Positions 1 to 6,686 of a DNA stretch of 9,320 nucleotides are shown piece after piece. Under the pieces are notes generated by a model that saw only the letters and a program-made list of their open reading frames with translations, searched no databases and had not been told where the DNA came from. The DNA is from CAYZAK01 sp964476445 (GTDB taxonomy: Bacteria; CG03; SLGR01; JAGXOG01). The position numbers and the translations under genes are program-made. The stretch lies in NCBI GenBank assembly GCA_964476445.1, contig CAYZAK010000052.1:1-9320 (forward strand), given 5' to 3'. The number at the start of each line of letters is the position of its first letter. Position 1 is the first letter of the stretch.

Positions 1-101
1 ACTCACTCCTCCATATGTTTTACCTTTTTCTCTCTTATTTTCACAAGTTATCTGTACAAAGCACCGTTGACAGTTAATTTACTTTTAATAACTTTCCGGC
101 C

Positions 102-120
102 CACGGTATCCGTACTGGTG
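102..120 (-). repeat. 19-base insert family, copy E
   Basis: The plus strand reads CACGGTATCCGTACTGGTG. It matches copy B (8324-8342) at 13 of 19 positions and has the same layout: an inverted repeat ACGG-TAT-CCGT at positions 2-12, where B has ATCG-TAC-CGAT, followed by AC-GGTG. The paired bases change together, which supports common descent or selection on the stem. Deleting these 19 bases joins ETL to AGK in the transposase-like fragment. Less certain than copies B, C and D. Confidence 0.5.
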
Positions 121-159
121 AAAGTTTCTATATGTTTTGAGGGATGCTCCTCTTCACAG

Positions 160-177
160 CACCGTACTGTCACAGTG
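160..177 (-). repeat. Short insert family, probable copy F (18 bases)
   Basis: The plus strand reads CACCGTACTGTCACAGTG, which aligns with copy B with one gap (about 14 identities) and contains the stem ACTG-TCA-CAGT. It supplies the TGA that ends the upstream open stretch. The next plausible coding frame (from 158 leftwards) requires loss of 17 or 20 bases rather than 19, so this copy is either a length variant or a coincidence. Confidence 0.35.
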
Positions 178-413
178 AGCCGTTTAATTGCTCTGTCAAC
201 TTTTCCAGAGTTTTTTGTTGATTTTCCAGTAATTCAAGTTCACAATCAATTTTCTGTTCTACTTTAACAAGGTCAATATATTTATCGGTATTATTATAGA
301 GTTCGCAGTCCTTCATGACCGCTTTATATATCTTTTCTGCTGGGCCTTTAGCTGCTTTCTTTATGGATTTGCTCAATCCATCAATTCCAAGCTCCTTCAC
401 TTTGCACCTGGCC

Positions 414-432
414 CTACTACTTGGTACAAGTG
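414..432 (-). repeat. 19-base insert family, copy A
   Basis: The plus strand reads CTACTACTTGGTACAAGTG. Sixteen consecutive bases (418-433) are identical to 9208-9223 around copy D, about 8.8 kb away. It contains the inverted repeat ACTTG-GTA-CAAGT. It lies near the start of the IS110-like fragment; removing exactly 19 bases would create an ATG in frame with the downstream coding (ATG GCC AGG TGC AAA), but the upstream coding frame is unclear. Confidence 0.7.
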
Positions 433-475
433 ATCGGCAGATGAAAGCATTGGGGAGATTGCCCGGAAGATACAC

Positions 476-687
476 TTATTCTAAACTATCCTTATAAACT
501 CACCGGATACTACTTTTTCTGAGCCTTTTTGATAAAACGGTCCAGCTTCTTGGTATTTCATGATTTTGAAAAATATTCGATTAAAATATAGGACATTATT
601 AGGTCCGACGCTTATTTAATTTCTGAAACCGTAAATTTCAAAAGTATTGCAGATATAAAAACAGTATATTTAAAAATAATTAAAACC
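476..687. other. Intergenic, no recognisable gene
   Basis: AT-rich spacer between the GT2 gene and the transposase-like fragment. A 26-codon minus-strand ORF (561 to 481) begins MKYQEAGPFY, but it has no recognisable family and no clear ribosome binding site. There is no convincing rho-independent terminator after the GT2 stop. Confidence 0.4.
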
Positions 688-1557
688 TCATTTGATTTTT
701 AAATTTGCTATCTGATCAGCTAATAAACCGAATAAGAAAACTAAGCAGGCGGTAATTAAACTCACAGTGGTAGAACCTGTCATATTAAAATTCACAATAT
801 CAATAATTAAAGAAACAGAACCTATTATAAAAAACAAAAAACTTACGGGGATAAAAACCCTTAAAGGATTAAATAACATTATAATTCTTAACAGCAGTAT
901 TAAAAAATTAAATCCATCTCTTAACGGTTTAATCTCGCTTTTAGACTTTGCTTTCTCTGTTTTAACTGGTACAAATTTTATCTGATACCCGGCTTTTAAG
1001 CTTGCAAGTGTAATTGTTGAAGTAAAGGAAAATTTATTGGGAAGAATATTTATAAATTCCATTATTACGGACTTTTTCATTGCTCTGAATCCGGAATTCA
1101 AATCGGGTATTTTTTCCTCAGAAAGATAATTAGCCAGCTTAGTTATAAAAAATTTGCCGATTTTTTTTAAAATTGATTCATAGGACTCTTCAGTTCTTGC
1201 CCCGACAACTAAATCATAGTTTTCTGTATAATTAAGCAGCTTTAAAATATCTTTACTTTTATGCTGACCATCTGCATCTATATAAAGCACAATATTATAT
1301 TTTGCCTTTCTGGCTCCAGTCTTTAACGAGGCCCCATAACCTTTATTATAAGAATGATCTACTATTTTAATATTTTTCTTACTAATTATTTCAGCGGTTT
1401 TATCCGTTGACCCATCATTAACCCCAATAATCTCAAATTCATAGTTTGAATTATACATAACCGCTTTTATCTCGTCGATTACATCTCCCACAGCCGTTTC
1501 TTCGTTAAAAACGGGAAGCACTATAGATACGGCTTTTTTCTTTTTGTTTTTTTTCAT
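688..1557 (-). CDS. Family 2 glycosyltransferase, polyprenol-phosphate sugar synthase type
   Basis: This 289-residue protein has a GT-A fold GT2 domain: SIVLPVFNEE (11-20), GVNDGSTD (45-52) for nucleotide-sugar binding, and the metal-binding DAD at 94-96 in YIDADGQH. PDLNSGFRAM (151-160) is typical of dolichol-phosphate-mannose-synthase-like enzymes. Two hydrophobic segments at about 232-252 and 262-281 would anchor it in the membrane, as in ArnC/GtrB-like proteins. The known role of this family is transfer of a sugar from a nucleotide donor to a polyprenyl phosphate; which sugar is unknown. The ATG overlaps the stop of the deacetylase gene by 4 bases (ATGA), so the two are probably translationally coupled. 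It is the last gene of the operon and could supply the lipid-linked donor used by the GT39-like enzyme encoded first. Base composition matches its neighbours, and the frame is intact. Confidence 0.88.
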   Translation of the reverse strand: MKKNKKKKAVSIVLPVFNEETAVGDVIDEIKAVMYNSNYEFEIIGVNDGSTDKTAEIISKKNIKIVDHSYNKGYGASLKTGARKAKYNIVLYIDADGQHKSKDILKLLNYTENYDLVVGARTEESYESILKKIGKFFITKLANYLSEEKIPDLNSGFRAMKKSVIMEFINILPNKFSFTSTITLASLKAGYQIKFVPVKTEKAKSKSEIKPLRDGFNFLILLLRIIMLFNPLRVFIPVSFLFFIIGSVSLIIDIVNFNMTGSTTVSLITACLVFLFGLLADQIANLKIK

Positions 1558-2339
1558 TTAATTAATTGCCTTAATTTTAAAAATTTTCTCTTTTTCCAAC
1601 CATTTAAAATTCTTATCAGAGTTTTTTCCATCTTTTCCGAATTAAAATTATACCATTTTTTTGTAAAAAAATTAATATTAATACCTATTCCTTTTGAATC
1701 AGGACGCTCTACAAAATCAAACGGATGCATATATAATATCAGTATTTCTTGTTTTTCCAATTTTCTCTGAAATATTTTAAAAATGGGAGGTGACAGAGCA
1801 TTTAGCCATTTTATACCTAATGGTATTTTAAGATAAGGTATAGTAGAAACAGGAAATTCTAAAATATTATTAAAAAGTGGTTGGGACAGCCTGTTGTAAA
1901 ATAAATTTTTATATCCCCCCGGTGTAATTGACTTTATTAAAGATGAATCATACTTAAATTCTAGTTGTTTTAAAACTTCAAATAAATGTTTAGATATATT
2001 AAATTGAGGAGCACGAAAACCCACAGGCTTAACCCCTATCTCCTTTTCAAGAACTTGTCGACTTTTTAAGATATCTTTAAGTAACTGAGCTTTACCTAAT
2101 TTATGATAATTTTCATGTATAAAACCATGAGAAGCTATCTCATGTCCGTGATCTTTTATTTTATAAATTATTTCCCTGTTTTTTCTCACCACGTTTCCGG
2201 AAACAAAAAAAGTAGCCAATATGTTCCTTTTTTTTAAAATATTAAGTACCACGGGAATATATTTTTTGATTCCTACATAGGAATTTTGTCTGCCCCCCCA
2301 GTCATTTTCAACATCAACTGTGATTATTGATTTTAACAT
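1554..2339 (-). CDS. Polysaccharide deacetylase (NodB homology domain)
   Basis: This 261-residue protein has the NodB/CE4 motifs in order: TVDVENDW (7-14) carrying the catalytic and metal-binding acidic residues, HEIASHGFIH (66-75) giving the zinc ligands H71 and H75, GFRAPQF (107-113), YDSS (130-133), and a late LYMHPFDF that supplies the motif 5 histidine. The spacing and the short N terminus resemble the PuuE/DUF3473-associated deacetylases found in exopolysaccharide clusters. No signal peptide is visible, so it probably acts at the cytoplasmic face, or on a lipid-linked precursor before export (inference). The substrate is not readable from sequence; members remove N-acetyl groups from amino sugars. 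GGAAAA lies about 10 bases before the ATG and fits a weak ribosome binding site. It follows the radical SAM gene by 44 bases and overlaps the GT2 start. Confidence 0.88.
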   Translation of the reverse strand: MLKSIITVDVENDWGGRQNSYVGIKKYIPVVLNILKKRNILATFFVSGNVVRKNREIIYKIKDHGHEIASHGFIHENYHKLGKAQLLKDILKSRQVLEKEIGVKPVGFRAPQFNISKHLFEVLKQLEFKYDSSLIKSITPGGYKNLFYNRLSQPLFNNILEFPVSTIPYLKIPLGIKWLNALSPPIFKIFQRKLEKQEILILYMHPFDFVERPDSKGIGININFFTKKWYNFNSEKMEKTLIRILNGWKKRKFLKLRQLIK

Positions 2340-2383
2340 CCGCTATTTTCCATTTAATTTAACCCGTAATATTTTTTGCCCAA

Positions 2384-3262
2384 TTATTCTACTCCATAAT
2401 AATCACAATTACTGCATAATCCAATACGCCGGGAATTCAATAAATTTTTTCTGAAAATAGTGTATTTATTATTATACCAGATTTCTTTAATGCTGTTTTT
2501 CCTTACATTTCCCATTATTTCTGTAAATTGCCAATCCTGACAGCACAGGCAGACCCGCCCATCAAATCCGACATAAAATTGAGTAAACGGCTTTATGCAG
2601 AAATTATCCATGGGCTCCGAAATATCATAAATTAGCCCTCCCATATTTGACAGGTCCGTCATTTCATGCTTCCTTTCAAGAAGAATAATATTTCCGGCAT
2701 TATTAAAACCGGAAATTCTCTTCAAAACCCTGCCCTCCGAGGTGTAATCGTTAACAACCACAATTACCCTCGGTGACTTTATTTTTTTTAAGAATTCGTC
2801 CGTAAGTAATGAGCCATTTGTCTGAATTACTACAGTTGCCCCGGGGCACTCTCTAAGAGCAATTTTAATAAGTCGTGGTAACCGGGGATCCATAAAAGAC
2901 TCGTTCATTAAAAAAGGTTCAATAAAACCGGTGAAATTTAATTGGGCTAATTCCCTTATTATTTTTTTGTATAATTCTAAACTCATTGCCCCCCGAGGTC
3001 TTTTCACTTTTTTATTAGGACAAAATGAACAGTTGTAATTACATTCTGTCTGGGTTTGAATATTTATTATTTTAAATAAATCCGGTTTTATGCCATATTG
3101 TAATCTGGCTAATCTTTGGAAAGATACAGGGATTCTCAACTTATACATAAAAAAAGTATTTAGTAAACTGACAATTCCCTTAAGTCTTGCTCTTAAAAGA
3201 GCATACTTAAACAGGTGATGATATTCTTTTATAACCGAATCTATTTTTTCAACATAATGCAT
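2384..3262 (-). CDS. Radical SAM protein with SPASM-type C-terminal cysteines
   Basis: This 292-residue protein carries the radical SAM cluster motif C74-x3-C78-x2-C81 (in TECNYNCSFC), preceded by a strand-like INIQTQ. A C-terminal cysteine set follows: C222, C238, C240/C241 (GRVCLCCQDW), then C283 and C286 (CSNC), as in SPASM domains that hold auxiliary Fe-S clusters. GNVRKNSIKEIWYNN is the usual 'G.....si.eIW' signature of that domain. The enzyme would cleave S-adenosylmethionine to a 5'-deoxyadenosyl radical; the substrate is unknown. The gene starts 2 bases after the GT39 stop and sits between glycan genes, so a role in modifying a sugar or lipid intermediate is more likely here than peptide maturation: no small precursor-peptide gene is seen. 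The first ~65 residues precede the barrel and are of unknown role. Confidence 0.85.
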   Translation of the reverse strand: MHYVEKIDSVIKEYHHLFKYALLRARLKGIVSLLNTFFMYKLRIPVSFQRLARLQYGIKPDLFKIINIQTQTECNYNCSFCPNKKVKRPRGAMSLELYKKIIRELAQLNFTGFIEPFLMNESFMDPRLPRLIKIALRECPGATVVIQTNGSLLTDEFLKKIKSPRVIVVVNDYTSEGRVLKRISGFNNAGNIILLERKHEMTDLSNMGGLIYDISEPMDNFCIKPFTQFYVGFDGRVCLCCQDWQFTEIMGNVRKNSIKEIWYNNKYTIFRKNLLNSRRIGLCSNCDYYGVE

Positions 3263-3264
3263 TA

Positions 3265-4854
3265 TTAATCAAAAGTATATTCATACACTTTTTCATAAGG
3301 TAGCCAATAATAGGAAGAAGGATATTTTAATTCTTTTTTCCGGTTAAAATTTTCGGCCAGCCGATTTTTTAAGATTTGGTTAATATCTTCAAAATCTTCA
3401 TAAAAAAGCCAGATACTATTCCCTTCTTCTTGGCTGGATTTACTGCTATTTACTATCCTATCAGCATCTTTTCTTAAAATACTTCTATTGTATGAATCCG
3501 GATTGTAGCTATACCATCCTTTATGAGAAGCAACTTCCAATGGAAAAGAAAACATATGAAAATTTTCAATTTTATCCAATCTATGAATATAATATTCCAT
3601 ACTGATCCTGCTTAAACCTGTAAAAATTAAGATATCATTTTTTTTGCTGTTTTCTAGCAAATACTGGACTGTCTTTCTGTTATCCCAGTATTCTGTAATT
3701 CTACCGGCATATCCCATAAAATTACCGGAAGTAATTAAAAGTAATATTAAATATAACCCGCTTAAAGTATATACGGAAAGAAATTTTACCAGTAGGGAAG
3801 AGACCAGTAAAACAAAGGGAATCAAGGCAAAAATAGTATATCTGAGCATATAAACCGGCACTATCCGGGCGGCAATAAATTGAGTTATTAAAAAGAAAAC
3901 AAAAATTGATAATAATATTAGATTATTTTTTTTTAATATGTATTTAGTATAAATTTTTTTTCTTTTTATTTTTTTATTTTTAAAATCCAACTTATAAAAA
4001 ATACTTATGCAAAATAAAAAATAAATAACGTAAAAATATTTATTAACCCAGAAATGGGGTTCATCCACCCCTCTGACAAGCACTGCTACACAGGCAGATA
4101 GAGCATATATTCCGGGCTGCTCAACCCAGTTATATACTGATTTTCTTTGAATTTGGGAAATAACTACCGGGAGCCATATCATAACAAACGGAACCACAGA
4201 AAAAAAGTACAAAAGCACCGTTCTCTTAAAACTTTTTTTTGAGGAAATTAGTATACCGGTTATAAATTGAGAAAACAGGAAAAATATAAAATAATAATGG
4301 GTAAACGTTCCCATTATATTAACTATTACGAAAATAATTTCTTCTTTCTTGGAATTATTATTTTTATAAAAAATCCTAAAAAATAGAAAAAGCGACAGAA
4401 TGCTTAAAAAACCTAAAAAACTATATGGTCTAATATTATAGGAATGTCTTATGGCCAGGGGGCTAACAATGTAAAAGAGAGCCGCAAATACACCTATTTT
4501 TTTGTTTTTAAAAATTTCTTTGCCCAAAAAGTATAATCCTGTGGCATTTAGAATATGAAAGATATAGGATAAACTTCTTAATGAAAGTTCAGCTGAACCG
4601 AAAAAATTTATCCATCCCGAAAGAATTATATAATAAAAAGGAGGGTGAGCATCTTTTGCCGTTTTACGAATTATTTCGCTAAATCCATGTCTGGCAAGCA
4701 TTCCCGTATAAGCTTCATCATGCCAAAGAGCAAGATTATATATTTGCAGAAAAAAAATCAATAATACAGCGGCGGCTAAAAATATGCTAAGCCATAGTAA
4801 GTATCTTTTTTTTAAAAATTTATTTCTATAAGTCAATTGTTTAGTAGGGTCCAA
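3265..4854 (-). CDS. GT39-like multi-pass membrane glycosyltransferase
   Basis: This 529-residue protein has about ten or more hydrophobic segments, the first at about 17-37. The first extracytoplasmic loop contains LALWHDEAYTG (41-51), where D46 and E47 match the catalytic acidic pair of the PMT/ArnT/GT39 (GT-C) superfamily. KDAHPPFYY (67-75) is the second family signature. The C-terminal ~150 residues are soluble and would lie outside the membrane. Such enzymes take a sugar from a polyprenyl-phosphate donor and attach it to protein or lipid at the outer face. It is the first gene of the operon, ends 2 bases before the radical SAM gene, and would use a donor made by the GT2 encoded last. The start is uncertain: an in-frame TAA lies 9 bases before the TTG at 4854, there is no good Shine-Dalgarno, and the next TTG is at 4836. 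Confidence 0.85.
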   Translation of the reverse strand: MDPTKQLTYRNKFLKKRYLLWLSIFLAAAVLLIFFLQIYNLALWHDEAYTGMLARHGFSEIIRKTAKDAHPPFYYIILSGWINFFGSAELSLRSLSYIFHILNATGLYFLGKEIFKNKKIGVFAALFYIVSPLAIRHSYNIRPYSFLGFLSILSLFLFFRIFYKNNNSKKEEIIFVIVNIMGTFTHYYFIFFLFSQFITGILISSKKSFKRTVLLYFFSVVPFVMIWLPVVISQIQRKSVYNWVEQPGIYALSACVAVLVRGVDEPHFWVNKYFYVIYFLFCISIFYKLDFKNKKIKRKKIYTKYILKKNNLILLSIFVFFLITQFIAARIVPVYMLRYTIFALIPFVLLVSSLLVKFLSVYTLSGLYLILLLITSGNFMGYAGRITEYWDNRKTVQYLLENSKKNDILIFTGLSRISMEYYIHRLDKIENFHMFSFPLEVASHKGWYSYNPDSYNRSILRKDADRIVNSSKSSQEEGNSIWLFYEDFEDINQILKNRLAENFNRKKELKYPSSYYWLPYEKVYEYTFD

Positions 4855-4967
4855 AACGTCAGGTTACTTAAAAAAGTACGTAAAAATATTTTAAAAATGG
4901 GGCCTCTACAATTCATAGAAAAGGAGTCAATTACCCCTTAAAGTAAAATGAATATTAATTTAATTTA

Positions 4968-4996
4968 AGTATAACAGTGCTGGGTATAAATGTCAA
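4968..4996 (-). promoter_or_regulatory. Sigma-70-type promoter for the glycan operon
   Basis: On the minus strand TTGACA (4996-4991) is followed by a 17-base spacer and TATACT (4973-4968): a perfect -35, a -10 with one mismatch, and ideal spacing. It points at the GT39-like gene, leaving a leader of about 105 bases. A 29-codon ORF in the leader (ATG at about 4916, beginning MNCRGPIFK) overlaps the gene start but lacks a well-placed ribosome binding site. Confidence 0.75.
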
Positions 4997-5261
4997 TGAA
5001 ATGTAAGGGCAAAATAACAATGTCCTATTTGAACAAATCTAACAAGAAGAAGTAAAGGTAAAACGGGAAAAAATTAAGAAAATAGGACCCTTATAAGAAT
5101 TTTTAAACAAAGTTATATAGTTTTAATTCACAAATACGGGGTCGTTAAAAGACTGTGATTCTTTATTCTGTTTCCACCAGGAACTTACGTAATCCCCGGC
5201 CAGGGGTCCGTATTTTTAAATCCCGGACAATTATTAGAGGGGAGTATACTCCGACTGCGGT
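4997..5261. other. Intergenic, no gene seen; contains a palindrome
   Basis: AT-rich next to the promoter, then changing sharply to G+C-rich sequence from about 5180. No ORF with recognisable content. After the methyltransferase stop the same frame stays open for about 32 more codons (to about 5160), which may be chance or the trace of a longer ancestral C terminus. Confidence 0.4.
5241..5252. repeat. Perfect 12-base palindrome
   Basis: GGAGTATACTCC is its own reverse complement and lies 10 bases past the methyltransferase stop. It has no T-run, so it is not an evident terminator; a protein-binding site is possible but unsupported. Confidence 0.5.
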
Positions 5262-5885
5262 TTATGCGTTTTCGTTCATCCTATACTCAACGATTTGGTA
5301 CCTTGGGGTGTCAGACACTGAAATTGCCCGGACCAAGTCCACCTCCGGTAGCTCGGCAAGGGCTTTGGCATCAAACAGTCCAATTCCGAGAAAAAGGCGG
5401 CCGTGCGGCCGGACAACATTGCCGGCTTCACGCACAAAATTCTTTAAAAACGGTAACCGTTTAACTTCAAGAGATTTGCCAAATATGCGCCTCAGTATTG
5501 TTGCAATCGGCCGCACCTTACGCAGCACGCTGGTTGCTAGGCGACTCGATTCGGTCTCCTCCATACGCATCGGGGCATTGAAGGCCACCGCATCGTAAGG
5601 TCCGGTGACCTTATCGAGCAGATTGGATTGGAAAAAGTTGAGCTCAACCGCATTGCGTCGGGCATTTTCGCGAGCGTTTTCGAGTGCTCGCGAACTTATA
5701 TCTACAGCGTCTACGGTCCATCCCCTCTTTGCCAAGTAGATCGCTATGTAACCGGTACCGGTGCCTACGTCAAGCGCTCGGCCTGGGGGAAGCTCATCTA
5801 CCATCTGGGACATCAGTCGCGTACCGGAGCCGACCCCACACACACCGACTCGATTAACTATTTGTATTTCTTCGCGCGTATTCAT
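5262..5885 (-). CDS. Class I SAM-dependent methyltransferase, PrmC/HemK-like core
   Basis: This 207-residue protein is a Rossmann-fold methyltransferase: ALDVGTGTGYIAIYLA (37-52) is motif I, the SAM-binding glycine loop, and AVDIS with D62 is the acidic end of strand 2 that binds the ribose. FNAPMR (102-107) sits where N6-glutamine/adenine methyltransferases have NPPY, but the second position is Ala, so the usual substrate amide contact may differ. The leading GVGSGTRLM resembles the loop before the fold in 50S L3/RF methyltransferase-like proteins. The target is unknown. The start is supported by GGAAAGG about 7 bases upstream and a 4-base ATGA overlap with a preceding small ORF. The gene is markedly G+C-rich (over half, many CGG/GCC/CTG codons) compared with AT-rich genes on both sides, which suggests recent acquisition. 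Confidence 0.8.
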   Translation of the reverse strand: MNTREEIQIVNRVGVCGVGSGTRLMSQMVDELPPGRALDVGTGTGYIAIYLAKRGWTVDAVDISSRALENARENARRNAVELNFFQSNLLDKVTGPYDAVAFNAPMRMEETESSRLATSVLRKVRPIATILRRIFGKSLEVKRLPFLKNFVREAGNVVRPHGRLFLGIGLFDAKALAELPEVDLVRAISVSDTPRYQIVEYRMNENA

Positions 5886-6022
5886 TCCGTCGCCTTTCCG
5901 TGAGTGTAAAGATACACTCCAGCTTCCTCAGTCTGTTTTAAAACCTCTGTAGACTTAACCGAAACTTCTTCGGTTTTAAAAGTCAGACCGGATAAATCTT
6001 CAGCGGGTAAGTCCATCAGCAT
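5882..6022 (-). CDS. Small ORF coupled to methyltransferase gene, unknown
   Basis: A 46-codon ORF (MLMDLPAEDLSGLTFKTEEV...) with ATG at 6022, or at 6016 two codons later. Its stop overlaps the methyltransferase start (ATGA). The frame stays open upstream of the ATG for about 16 basic codons (VRKKQRIREL) to a TGA, so it may be the 3' remnant of a longer gene rather than a complete small protein. I recognise no family. The coding stretch contains two short inverted repeats (5902-5919 and 5957-5975). Confidence 0.4.
   Translation of the reverse strand: MLMDLPAEDLSGLTFKTEEVSVKSTEVLKQTEEAGVYLYTHGKATE
5902..5919. repeat. Inverted repeat, 7-bp stem
   Basis: GAGTGTA-AAGA-TACACTC: perfect 7-bp arms and a 4-base loop, 17-34 bases upstream of the methyltransferase ATG. 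In mRNA it would lie just before the GGAAAGG ribosome binding site, so it could affect initiation (inference). Confidence 0.5.
5957..5975. repeat. Inverted repeat, 7-bp stem
   Basis: AACCGAA-ACTTC-TTCGGTT: perfect 7-bp arms and a 5-base loop, followed on the plus strand by TTAAAA. It lies inside the small minus-strand ORF. As a plus-strand terminator its T-tract is too short to be convincing. Confidence 0.4.
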
Positions 6023-6138
6023 TGCCCTAAGCTCCCTGATTCTTTGCTTTTTCCTGACGCTGATGATAAAACATACTCATAATTAGCCTCAAGATCTAAT
6101 TTTATATAATTTTTATACTTCTGAAATATAGTTACTTA

Positions 6139-6166
6139 GCTCCCCTGGTTCCAGGTTCAGGTACCT
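6139..6166. repeat. Gapped repeat, copy with 14-base palindromic insert
   Basis: GCTCC then CAGGTACCT, separated by CCTGGTTCCAGGTT. The same 14 bases (GCTCCCAGGTACCT) occur without the interruption at 6617-6630. The extra 14 bases contain the hairpin CCTGG-TT-CCAGG. Confidence 0.4.
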
Positions 6167-6217
6167 TTAATTTTTAATGATATTTAATTTATATAATACG
6201 TCAAACGGAGAAACTAT

Positions 6218-6385
6218 TTATCTCAGGCTGCCCTTTATAATTGCAAATACTACAAACAGGGCATCCCATTTAATCCATAAAAAGCTTTCTGTTCTTCCAA
6301 CGGCTATGACAAAGTTAAGAACCAGCTTGTCTTTATCATTAGCAAAATATGCCTCTCTTCCCTCACATATTTGACCGGTTTGCAT
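6218..6385 (-). CDS. Small hypothetical ORF
   Basis: A 55-codon ORF from ATG at 6385 (MQTGQICEGREAYFANDKDK...) to TAA, with an in-frame TAG just upstream of the ATG. The composition is protein-like (a charged N-terminal half, then an aromatic/hydrophobic stretch WIKWDALFVVFAIIKG that could be a membrane helix), but no family is recognised and there is no clear ribosome binding site. It could equally be a fragment of a lost larger gene. Confidence 0.25.
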   Translation of the reverse strand: MQTGQICEGREAYFANDKDKLVLNFVIAVGRTESFLWIKWDALFVVFAIIKGSLR

Positions 6386-6616
6386 TGAAAACTATCCACA
6401 CCTTAAAAAACCCGAGGGTGCTCCAAACATAAAATTCGCAGACTATTCAAACAGGTCACGCCCAATACCATTCGGTATAAAAAAATAAAAATATGCTATC
6501 GTACTCAACCACACTATAGACAGAATCTTTGCACAAATAACCTAAACAGCTACGAATCCTTAAAATCCCTACATACATCTAATTATAAAAATACACTCTA
6601 AATCTCATATGGTAAT

Positions 6617-6630
6617 GCTCCCAGGTACCT
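6617..6630. repeat. Gapped repeat, uninterrupted copy
   Basis: GCTCCCAGGTACCT, the counterpart of 6139-6166, about 480 bases away in direct orientation. It includes the 8-base palindrome AGGTACCT and lies downstream of the flippase-like gene. Confidence 0.4.
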
Positions 6631-6686
6631 GCGGTGAAGTATGGTATTATCACTTTTTTTACTTGAAATTCTACTCATTTTTTACC

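Larger units (their letters stand above)
74..475 (-). pseudogene. IS110-family transposase-like fragment, broken
   Basis: The best open stretch (475 to 170, GTG start directly after a TAA stop) encodes KVKELGIDGL, then a helical segment with AAKGPAEKIYKAV, then a Glu/Leu/Lys-rich coiled-coil-like end (IDCELELLENQQ, KTLEKLTEQL). This order resembles the central region of IS110-family transposases: a 'lG..gL', a 'KA..iy.Aa..s', then a long helix before the Tnp_20 domain. In another frame further on, EEEHPSKHIETL continues the resemblance, and removing bases 102-120 joins it to AGKLLKVN and then a stop; IS110 proteins have an 'IPGIG'-like motif at about that point. The N-terminal DEDD domain and the rest of the C-terminal domain are absent. 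The frame breaks coincide with short repeats at 414-432, 160-177 and 102-120. The family assignment is from remembered pattern only and is tentative; it is clearly not an intact gene. Confidence 0.45.
6023..6686. other. Long gene-poor stretch
   Basis: About 660 bases without a recognisable gene. It contains a gapped repeat (6139-6166 and 6617-6630) and one short minus-strand ORF (6385-6218). Stops are frequent in most frames. It may be the remains of decayed genes or a former mobile element. Confidence 0.5.

Noticed and set aside
44..62. A further insert-like sequence, CAAGTTATCTGTACAAAGC
   Set aside because: It matches copy D at only 12 of 19 positions, lacks the GTG end and the clean stem, and no reading-frame test is possible there.
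5155..5598. A 147-codon plus-strand ORF
   Set aside because: It is antisense to the methyltransferase and its length is a by-product of the high G+C content; the translation is Arg/Ser-rich without motifs.
5957..5975. Rho-independent terminator
   Set aside because: The stem is good but only TT then AAAA follows on the plus strand, and no plus-strand gene precedes it.
6177..6374. A 65-codon plus-strand ORF
   Set aside because: No ribosome binding site or recognisable content; the opposite strand carries a comparably good ORF, so neither is convincing.
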